Source: Chimonanthus salicifolius
Lineage: Eukaryota > Streptophyta > Magnoliopsida > Laurales > Calycanthaceae
Assembly (NCBI GenBank): GCA_013350335.1
Contig: CM023534.1
Coordinates: forward strand, 24,695,302 to 24,759,301
Direction: 5' to 3'
DNA: 64,000 nt
The notes under the pieces are model-generated. The model searched no databases, was not told where the DNA came from, and saw only the letters and a list, made by a program, of their open reading frames with translations. Both the position numbers and the translations under genes were made by a program. Shown here piece by piece: positions 55,759 through 64,000 of this stretch. Position 1 is the stretch's first letter, and each line of letters begins with the position of its first letter.

Positions 55759-55770
55759 GCTCTGATACCA
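55759..55770 (-). promoter_or_regulatory. Primer binding site (initiator Met tRNA)
   Basis: TGGTATCAGAGC on the minus strand, two bases after the LTR end. It proves the orientation of copy B2. Confidence 0.9.
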
Positions 55771-56784
55771 ACTGTAACGACCCGTCCCGCTACGGGCACG
55801 ATAAAACTGATACAAGCTCCTAAAAACAATCCAATACATTTTCGGATATCTCTTTTTTTTTTTGTGGGAGACACCGCTCCCGCAACCCACACTAACCAAG
55901 GTAATCCACCAGTAAACCAAAATCCGTAAACATCAATTATAAATTTCAAATTATAGCATCAACCCATTATTATATTCATCTGACTCAGTGAAAAATACAT
56001 ATATCTCAAATATATTAACAGGTCCTCAAATACAAAATGAAACCAAGACAAGTACAAAGCTGCAGCTCTACGCCCAATGTTCGATTGAGGGTCCCGCCGG
56101 TCCTCCCTCTATGAAGCACCTGTGAGGCAAGGGGGTGAGCTCTACATGCCCAGTGAGGGTAACACATGCACCAAATGTCACCAAGCATACACGGCATAAT
56201 ATCATATGGACACATCAATGTCTAGGATGTCTACATGCACAACCATGCACACGTATACCCTACCCCTAGCACAGGGCCCACGTCAGCCAGGTATCTAGAA
56301 CCTCCTCTAACTAGTGCAATACAACTCCTTATGTACCCAACCACAACAGTCTACCCATCCACGGATGCGCAGACTGATTCTCCGCCAGATCGGAATCTCT
56401 AATCCTCGACTAGACATATGACTCTCCCATGACAACCCGCACGCATGCCACGACCAACCCAAGAGTCGGACTCACTAGAATCCCAAATTGATCACCACAC
56501 GGGAGTAACCACCTCTCCAGTCCTCAACGAACTGCCAACCAGACTCATCTATGGTTTCATCAACCAAGCACCAGAGTGTCGGTAGTCAAACCTAAAATCT
56601 CGGACCCCATATGCTGGTCTCCACACGATTGGTGCATCCACCTCTCATAGAATTCTATAGGTCTTCTACTGAATGAGCCGGCCAAATTCCCTCGTTAGAC
56701 GCCCATAAATTCCTGGTGAATCAACACCCACAACACAAGTCTCAACAATGAACCCCAATACCATAACCGCGGGTAAACACACTA

Positions 56785-57580
56785 CCACATCGCACTACAG
56801 GCTGTCCCCACCGCATCATCCCTCAACCTAGGCGAGCACCTCCTCAGCCTACTCGGTCATCCAGGGAATCACAAACCATACCAGCGGGAGCTGTCCCTCA
56901 CTGCATCGTCCCTCGACCTAGGCGAGCACCTCCTCAGCCTACTCGGTCATCCAGTGAATCACAAACCATACCAGCGGGAGCTGTCCCTCATCGCATCGTC
57001 CCTCGACCTAGGCGAGCACCTCCTCAGCCTACTCGGTCATCCAGGGAATCACAAACCATACCAGCGGGAGCTGTCCCTCACCGCATCGTCCCTCGACCTA
57101 GGCGAGCACCTCCTCAGCCTACTCGGTCATCCAGGGAATCACAAACCATACCAGCGGGAGCTGTCCCTCACCGCATCGTCCCTCGACCTAGGCGAGCACC
57201 TCCTCAGCCTACTCGGTCATCCAGGGAATCACAAACCATACCAGCGGGAGCTGTCCCTCGACCTAGGCGAGCACCTCCTCAGCCTACTCGGTCATCTAGG
57301 GATCACAACTCTGTCAGCGGGAGCTGTCCCTCACCTCTCCATCCCTCGACCTAGGCGAGCACTTCCTCAGCCTACTCGTTCATCTAGGGATCACAACTCT
57401 GTCAGCGGGAACTGTCCCTCACCGCTCCGTCCCTCGACCTAGGCGAGCACCTCCTCAGCCTATACAATCATCTAGGGATCACAACTCTGCCAGCGGGAGC
57501 TGTCCCTCACCGCTCCATCCCTCGACCTAGGCGAGCACCCCTTCAGCCTACTCGGTCGTCTAGGGATCACCTCACCCGTT
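56785..57580. repeat. 90-bp minisatellite within the family B LTR
   Basis: Units containing CTCGACCTAGGCGAGCACCT and CATACCAGCGGGAGCTGTCC repeat at exactly 90 bp from 56881 to 57241. One deleted unit follows, then variant units with AACTCTGTCAGCGGGAGCTG at about 82-87 bp up to 57580. About nine copies. The 162-codon frame at 56954-57442 is this repeat read through (30 codons per unit). Confidence 0.95.
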
Positions 57581-59206
57581 ACACATTCGGGTACTGGAAC
57601 CGCCAGGGGCTTCTAAGGTTACCTTGGGTGAACCAATATTCAACCTGATGGCCTATCTAGGGTCAACATAATTACTCCCCAATTAGTCCTTATCTGGGAC
57701 TCCAAGGCACCTTGTTCTCTAAGTTAGATCACGCCTCTCTAATAGGTACGTCCGGGAAATATAAGACGGACCGACCATTTGATCCACGCAAGGGTTACGA
57801 CTACCCTTTTCCAGTCACAAGGGAGTCTGAATCCCAACCATGCATCCACTGTGTGGTCTCACATAACATCCGCACCCTAACTACCTGACAAGCTAGGGGG
57901 AGTCTCTAAATCCTGATGTGGCCTAGTACCCATGCCCCACCGGCATCCCACATATGCTAGCTAATATAACATGCACATTTAACTCTACACTTACACATGC
58001 TATCAACATAGTTTGTCACATAGTAATCAAGTGTATGTATCACTATTTATCACTAGTTGATATGTTAATGTTCAAGCATGTTCTGACATCTAGCAGTCCA
58101 AACTAATTATCACATGATCATATGGTATATTATCAACAGAATACCTCACACCGTAATCAAACACATACCATCACATATTACATACATTCGCATGTTGACA
58201 TATTAACATATTATCAATAAAATAAACTCCAATCAGGTCACCACACAATCAATCAATTACGACATCAGATAATCAACTTGCATATACCTCTACGGGCATC
58301 GGGTACAAATACATTCGGATGGGGGCCCGCCACATAATGATATCAACAGTTCCCTTGCCGAGTGGCTCATAATACAGAGGACCCGCATTCGTCGCATTTT
58401 GTACCCGCACATACGATAAGGAAGTAAAATGCATAGATGCATGCTACAGCGGTGGTGAGTTCCCTCACCTGTGTGTGCCTCAAAATCCAAAGTAAGAGAG
58501 ACGGTACGCTGGGTTGAAAGGAGCTCAATCTGTTGAAAAAGAGCAAGGGAATAAGCAATTGGGCAAAAAGGGTCAAACAAAACCTGGAGTGCAAACGGGC
58601 CCGACGGGCCTGAAAACTAGGAAACTGGGCCGGGCCGAACAGAACTGGGCCGGGCTGAACTGGGCCAGACCCAAAGCTGGGCCGAACCCAAAACTGGACC
58701 GAATCGGGCCGAACCCAGCGAATCCGGCCGGATCAGGCAAGCAAAGTAGGTCATCGGGTCCAAAGTCGAACCCGACTGAGTCAACTCGGCAACTCCGAGT
58801 GACTCAGCTGAAGGAGAAGGGGAATGAGGGAGATGAGGGAAAGAGAAGGGAGGAGAAGGGAAAACAGGGAAGGAGGGGAAAACGGAGAAAGGGAAGTACC
58901 TTGGATCGGACGGCGGCGATCGATGACAACTAGATCTGAAGGACCCATGGCTGCTCGGGCCGAGGGGGAAGAGCGGCGGCGGCTGCAAGGCCTTAGGGTT
59001 TCCGAGAGAAGGGAAGGAGAGAGGAGAAATCAAGGAGAGGGATTGAAGGGAAGAAGAGAGAATCGAGAGGGAGAGAGAGAATGAGAGCGGCGGGAAGATG
59101 GAAGAGGGAGAGGAAATGGAACGGCGGCGGCGGGATTAGGGTTAGGGTTTGAGTAAGAGGAGGGGAGAAGAGGGGTAGAGAGGGACGGGAGAGAGAGAGG
59201 AATCGT

Positions 59207-59231
59207 GGCACTGTAGCTGCGCTACAGTGCC
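59207..59231. repeat. Hairpin in family B LTR (copy B2)
   Basis: GGCACTGTAGC, loop TGC, GCTACAGTGCC. Same stem as at 46005-46030 with a shorter loop. Confidence 0.8.
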
Positions 59232-59559
59232 GCGCTGGATGGGGGAAAGAAAGGGGGGTTAGGGTCATTTTAAGGTTTTGTCTTTTTTTTTTTTTTAAAT
59301 AAAATAAAATCTTAAACTTTTCAAAAATAAATAAATAATTTAAAACTCATAAAAAAAATCAAACGTCAAACATCGAGGAAGAAAACGTGTGATTTTCAAA
59401 CTTTTTACATGGTAAAATATTCGATGATTCAAAATTAACAAAGTGCCCTTCGAGTGTCTGAGCTCAAAATCGGGCAAACCAGGACCCAACACGGGGCCCA
59501 CACTTTCCCCACTGCTACCAAGACTCCAAAACTCCGAAATATCGGGTCGGGTCATTACA

Positions 59560-60123
59560 TCAATAACATGAAGGTTGCATGTGCATTGCACAGCCCAAAT
59601 GGCATGACTAGCCATTCGAACAGCCCTTGTTTGGTTTATAATGGAGTCTTTGAAGTGTTTTTTTTTTGTGAACCTGGACTTGATGATGGCCCAATTTCAT
59701 ATCCAACTTTGTGAAGTAGTGGGCTCCTTCTAGTTGATTCAACAAATCATCAATCCTCAATAATGGATACCAATTCTTTGAGGTAATCTTGTTTAATGCC
59801 CTGTAATCGATGCATATTCTCCAACCATTTTCCTTCTTCGGCACCAACAACACTGGAGATCCACAGGGTGAACAACTTGGTTTGATAACTCCGTACTCCA
59901 AAAATTCTTGGATTTGCTTACGAATCTCATCATTTTCTATTACGGAGGTACGGTACAAACTCAGGTTAGGTAGAGACTCATCTCGTACCAGCTGTATATC
60001 GTGTTTTACAAGCCTTCGTGGTTCGAAACTTTGAACCTCCTCAAATAGCTCCTTGAAAATCAATTTCACTTTTTCAATCTCAGTCTGCTGCTTAGGGTTT
60101 AGGGACATTGCAGAGAATGTCAC
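59560..60123 (-). pseudogene. Gypsy reverse transcriptase (first half), broken
   Basis: Read leftwards: HDIQLVRDESLPNLSLYRTS, then QEFLEYGVIKPSCSPCGSPV, LLVPKKENGWRICIDYRALN (finger and palm), and FTKLDMKLGHHQVQV with the first catalytic Asp. A frameshift near 59620 and a TAA before TKQGLFEWLVMPFGLCNA break the frame. The piece ends at the TCAAT duplication of the nested element, and the YLDD half continues at 54961. Lys-Leu-Gly-His replaces the usual Lys-Ser-Gly-Tyr at the HQV motif. Confidence 0.9.
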
Positions 60124-60996
60124 TGTTGCTGGGGTTGCTCCTGTGGTCTAATCATCAATAAGACAAACTTCCCGTAAGCATTCACCATTCTTTTGGCCTA
60201 AGTTGTCGTGACCAAAGAAGTGGTAGACTGGGGTTTGAGGTCCCACAAATATGGGCTATCCAGAATTACAAGACACACATCCAAGGGTACCACCTCACAT
60301 GTAACATCATCAATATAATTCTCAGTAATAGAAAACTTGAAGGTACACTACTTGGTGATCTTTATCTCCATATCCTTTTGTATTCATCCCGACGGATAGG
60401 GTCGTGGATGTACCCAATCCCATTTTTTGCACCAAACATTCTGAGATCAAATTCTTCTGACTTCCAGGGTTTACTATGGTTTTAATGATACTATGCTTCA
60501 CTTGTATGCTCAAGTGATAGAGTTTTTCTCTTAACTCGGAGTCCTGAGAGATTTCAACAGCCATTGCCATGAAAGAGAGCTTGCTATTAGTTTTCTGTAG
60601 CTCTTGGATTTCCTCTACCTCATGGGCATTCAACACTGCCTCTTTGTCCTTCTTCTTGGGTTGCAACTCGGGATGAAGTTTCCAGCAACTATCCTTCGTA
60701 TGCCCATTGGTTTTACAATGGTCACAAAATAAGCTCTTGGCATTACCCAACTTCTTCTTGATGGATTCCTCCTTACTAGTGCTCTTCATTTCAACTCTAC
60801 CCCCGTCTTTCTGCTTGACTTCACTCCTATCCGATTTCTTGTTTTTCGCCTCAATGGAAATAGCTTTCACTGTAGCCTCATCGATGGTACTAACTTTGAA
60901 GAGTTTTAACTCTCTCCCGATGTAATTCGCTAGCCCACCAACATACTTCATGAAAACATCGAAGTCTTCGATGGAGATTCCCAATTCAGCCAACAT
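60124..60996 (-). pseudogene. Gypsy gag C-terminus and protease, broken
   Basis: The gag part carries a zinc knuckle, CDHCKTNGHTKDSC, followed by WKLHPELQPKKK, a signature of several plant gypsy gags. The protease starts with IKTIVNPGSQKNLISECLVQ, where Asn stands in place of the catalytic Asp (DPGSQ or DCGSQ in relatives). After a frameshift near 60345 it continues as FSITENYIDDVTCEVVPLDV and VILDSPYLWD. The N-terminal gag lobe is missing above 60996. The Asp-to-Asn change is a single G-to-A. Confidence 0.87.
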
Positions 60997-61398
60997 CTTC
61001 CATGATTTTCATTTTCTAACATAAACACAAATTTCATGAAATATCCATCACAATTATACCTTCAAATTTTATAAATCACAAATGGAAAAGAAAAATGAGG
61101 TATTTAGTTTTTAATACCTTAACAATCAACTTTTTCTTCAATAATCTCAGCAAAAACATTTCCAAACCGAAGATCCAACATCTCAATTGATGTTGGACGG
61201 TGGAGATCTCAGAAAATCGGTTAGAAATCCATTAAAATTGAGCTCAAAATCGTTGAAATGGTGAGTCTACTTCTTAAAAACCCTCATCAGCGGCTGGTGA
61301 GTGATGGAGAATTTGAAGGAGGACGAAGGAGAGAGAGACCCATTAACGCTTCTCTTCTCTCGTGGGCCCCACACAGTAAATTTTTTTGTTATGATTAA

Positions 61399-61446
61399 TA
61401 CGGTGCCCGAATTAAGTCATACTCGACGGCCAATTCGAGCACCGTA
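61399..61446. repeat. Short hairpin
   Basis: TACGGTGCCCGAATT (61399-61413) and AATTCGAGCACCGTA (61432-61446) pair at 14 of 15 bases around an 18-base loop. Confidence 0.7.
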
Positions 61447-63081
61447 TCGACTGAGCTTATCTTTTATTTATTGGTTGTATTATTTCCTATGCCACACGCT
61501 TTGTATATTGAAGTTAGTAAAAAAATTATAGTGAATAACTTTTCTTTAATTCACACATTTCCGTATAGACATTTCTATTTTTAAATACTAATAAAAGATT
61601 TTCGGTCATATTCCTAACAGTGAACGAAATCCTTCTAACCACCAAATCACATCTTAAAATCTCTTTTTTTATTTTTATTTATTTATTAGACAACTTTTAC
61701 CTTTTTTATTTGCCAACATAGAAGCAAATCACAAACTATCAATGCCTGAACAATCAAGATTTATTTGATGGCCACCTTAAACCATCTCTTTGAAGTACAA
61801 AGATCCATGGGGCACTAAGGTCTGGATTTAAAAAAACACTATCTCTTGTCAGGTCATTAGACCATTGCATTCTGTGATCTAACCCAACAATTAATTGGGT
61901 TGATCAAGGGCCAAATTGGACCAAGGTTGATGACTTTAAAATAGAGTAATATTGTTTGTTGTACAAACATATGATTCATGCACGCATACATAGACATGTA
62001 TATGAATAAAATTTTAGATAATCTTTTTATGATAGAAATTATGCTTAATGGACCACAAAATGGACTGTATTTGGACCTCATAAATATATGGCCCTAGTTA
62101 GGAGACACCATTATTCAGTCTGGCTTCAATTGACTAACCCTTGGGCCTGGGAAGTGATTTGTGCACTGGTACATTTTCTAAGTGAGGAATAAGATGATAT
62201 AATTGTAGAATTTTTCCTATTTTGCCTTTTACTTTAAAGATAAAATGAGAAGACATCGTCAAATTCTCTTCTTAAAACTTAAGAAAAAATAGGAGGGTAC
62301 ATATCGCTTCCCCTTAGGCATTGGGGTACAATTTTTTATTCTTTTACCATTGGCCTACTCTAATGGAAAATTATATTCCATTAAAATGAGATTTACACAT
62401 GGGCCCTTGCCATTTAGTTGCAATATCATCACTTGATTAGGATGTTATAACTTTTAAGATAAATTACTTAAGAAACAATCTCTATTATTACTAACCTTAA
62501 TTGTATAAACCCCAAGGTAAAATCAACCCATAAACATGAAAAACTTTTAAATCACAAACCTTTCCTATCTTCAATTTGCTAAAAAAAAGAGACAGACAGA
62601 GATAGAAATTGGAATGGGGATTGCGACATTTTATCAATCAAGATAAATAAGGGAATGAAAGGGCTATTCATGTCAAGTGCAAAATATTTAGATTTTATAA
62701 GAATGGGATTAGAATTGCAATGGCTGATATTCTATCAAATTTCAACTCAAATTGCTAAAAGTAGAATATCCAGAGTTCAATTTACAAAGGAATGAAAGGC
62801 TTCAAATGAAGATAAGGTCAAAGAGAAGGTGCCATGGTCATTCAGATTTTCAAAGATGATTGCCTTATAATACCAATAAAAAGGATACAGTAAGAGTTTT
62901 AGCCATATGCTTTTACAAGATTCTGACCTTCCACCTAATGGGTCCCACTATTAGGAATGATCCTGTCCACAGATTGAATTTCGTGAAAAGCTCTAGATTT
63001 TAATGTCTAGTTGTCTATTCACATCTAACAAAAAAAAATTAACTGATGCAGAAAAATAGAGAAAATAAATCTTTTGCTCAT

Positions 63082-63162
63082 ATATTATTTTAGAGAATTC
63101 TGTATCGGAGCAACAGTAAAAGTTTTACTGTTACTCCCATAGAGAATTCTCTAAAATAATAT
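63082..63162. mobile_element. 81-bp near-perfect foldback (tiny MITE)
   Basis: Two 40-bp arms (63082-63121 and 63123-63162) match at 37 positions around a single G. The left arm starts ATATTATTTTAGAGAATTCT and ends AACAGTAAAA. A transcript would fold into one long duplex. Confidence 0.8.
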
Positions 63163-63284
63163 AAAATATATCAATAATGCTAACTCTTTTTTTAAGATTA
63201 AGGTTTTTAAGTGTTTTACCTGACTAATTTTTAAAGATGTGTAAATATTTCAATCTTCACGCGTCAGATATAGAATAATAAAGA

Positions 63285-63340
63285 GTGATCATTTTTGTGC
63301 GAGGAGACTTGATTTCAAGACTTTCTATAAACATGGCAAG
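63285..63340 (+). repeat. SINE-like scrap
   Basis: TTGTGCGAGGAGACTTGATT followed by TCAAGACTTTC resembles the first half of the repeats at 3640 and 50440. Confidence 0.25.
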
Positions 63341-64000
63341 TTTTGACCATCAAACAAATCACTCGCAATTTTTCAATAATGTGAACCTTTGTTATGGAGT
63401 GACAACTTAAGAGAAATACGGGTCTAAGAAACATGGCCCAAACAAAGATGTAAAAGCCCAATACCAACATAGATACTGTATAGACGGCCAATTGAAAAGG
63501 GTCAAGACCAACATAGATACTGAAATTTATTTTATTTTATAAAAAATTCAGTATGCAGCTACCATATAATATGATAAAACTATATCAATTCATATTTTAA
63601 AATATGTTCTCAGTAGATATGATATGAGGAGGTAGTTGGGGAAAAGTTTTCCATTAAGAATTGGGGATGAAAAACTGTGTGCCCATTGAGGTTTATTTTT
63701 TTTCTTCAAATGTATCAACTCAAGATGATTAATATACTATTTACTATTGTACTGGCTTTTTAAATAATTTTTAAAATATTTTGTTAAAATAAAATTAAAA
63801 AAATGAAAATTTGTATAATCAAATTTTATATGAATGACTCAAAGTGGAGGTTTATGTGGTATATATAGTGCGTTGATGTTTAAAAATATGTATCATGTTA
63901 ACAAATTATGAAATATTATAAATAAATAAAAACCTATATAAGCGAACATTCAACGGGCATTTCAATGGGTTTGAATGATACTTACATCATACATGCCAGT

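Larger units (their letters stand above)
54962..59559 (-). mobile_element. Family B LTR retrotransposon with internal deletion (copy B2)
   Basis: A perfect TCAAT duplication (54957-54961 and 59560-59564) flanks it, inside the gypsy RT. On the minus strand it is a complete 5' LTR (59559-55773, 3787 bp), a primer binding site, about 640 bp of leader (55770-55119), and only the last 157 bp of the 3' LTR (55118-54962). gag, pol and most of the 3' LTR are gone. The two LTR ends differ at only two bases plus the length of a T run over about 155 bp, which suggests a fairly young insertion. Confidence 0.92.
55773..59559 (-). repeat. 5' LTR of copy B2 (3787 bp)
   Basis: In reverse complement it begins TGTAATGACCCGACCCG and ends CGGGTCGTTACA. 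It is longer than B1, partly because of the 90-bp minisatellite at 56785-57580. CACACACAGGTGAGGGAAC occurs near 58485-58460 in reverse, as in B1 at 46742. The frames at 58514-59268 arise from GA-rich and CT-rich DNA and are not genes. Confidence 0.9.
52320..61000 (-). mobile_element. Ty3/gypsy retrotransposon on the minus strand, 5'-truncated, split by a nested LTR element
   Basis: Leftwards the order is gag C-terminus and protease (60996-60130), first half of RT (60123-59560), insertion 59559-54962, second half of RT and RNase H (54961-54120), integrase (53900-52660), then a possible LTR. The protease-RT-RNase H-integrase order defines Ty3/gypsy. The gag N-terminus and 5' LTR are absent. Removing the insertion and one TCAAT joins the RT halves in register. 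Many stops and frameshifts show an old, dead copy. Confidence 0.92.
61001..64000. other. AT-rich intergenic DNA
   Basis: No supported gene or large element. Three small structures are listed separately: hairpins at 61399-61446 and 63082-63162 and a SINE-like scrap at 63285-63340. The 76-codon and 74-codon frames near 61301 and 61857 have no motifs. Confidence 0.5.

Noticed and set aside
56954..57442. 162-codon frame with a 30-residue repeat
   Set aside because: The 90-bp minisatellite is a multiple of three, so any open frame repeats. It lies inside an LTR with no coding context.
1..64000. Search for tRNA, rRNA, organelle-derived inserts and intact host genes
   Set aside because: The only tRNA-related signals are primer binding sites and SINE-like B boxes. 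No rRNA or organelle gene motif, and no multi-exon host protein, could be supported by reading.

Overview
This is a gene-poor, AT-rich stretch of a large flowering-plant nuclear genome. The evidence is a FAR1/MULE transposase, a DUF4371-type hAT transposase, a plant L1-type LINE, Ty3/gypsy elements whose LTRs are several kb long, initiator-Met-tRNA primer binding sites, and plant MITEs. Species or order cannot be named from the sequence. I found no intact host gene, rRNA, tRNA gene or CRISPR. Almost everything recognisable is a transposable element, and the larger ones are nested.

Layout. 1-3057: right part of a Mutator-like element (MULE-1) with a decayed transposase and a ~1 kb subterminal array of the perfect palindrome ATTCATTCGAATGAAT. 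6303-8757: a small MITE, a Stowaway-like MITE and a non-autonomous MULE (6990-8757) with the same ends, whose core is three 257-bp foldbacks at an exact 306-bp period. 11935-12021: an 87-bp insert between 13-bp direct repeats. 12702-16203: an old LTR element with reverse-transcriptase debris, invaded by a 2.3-kb non-coding LTR element (13879-16203, TSD GTATC). 17037-26284: MULE-2, with diverged TIRs, a second broken gene, a broken transposase split by a 322-bp solo LTR, and a gypsy 3' end with a 3.1-kb LTR. 30020-40791: a hAT element (8-bp TSD GCCCTGCT) holding a palindromic LTR insertion (31554-35058, TSD ATATT) and a solo LTR (37021-39883, TSD TTCCT). 41763-42272: a deletion derivative of the short MULE. 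44690-48157: a LINE 3' end with poly(A), split by a 2.4-kb solo LTR. 48496-48833: a hAT MITE. 49380-49684: a foldback made of LTR ends. 52320-61000: a Ty3/gypsy element on the minus strand, its reverse transcriptase split at TSD TCAAT by a deleted LTR element (54962-59559). 61001-64000: nothing coding, a few hairpins.

The two long-LTR families are called A (begins TGTAATACCCTGACCC; 22853, 31554 and 37021) and B (begins TGTAATGACCCG; 45629, 54962/55773, probably 49380). They have struck almost every larger element, so nesting gives relative ages: MULE-2, hAT, LINE and gypsy came before their LTR inserts. The best candidate for something undescribed is the MULE family with palindrome-packed TIRs, a second hyphenated 13-bp palindrome and unique sequence that occurs in both orientations between inverted arms. 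Next best are the two palindromic LTR insertions with intact 5-bp duplications.
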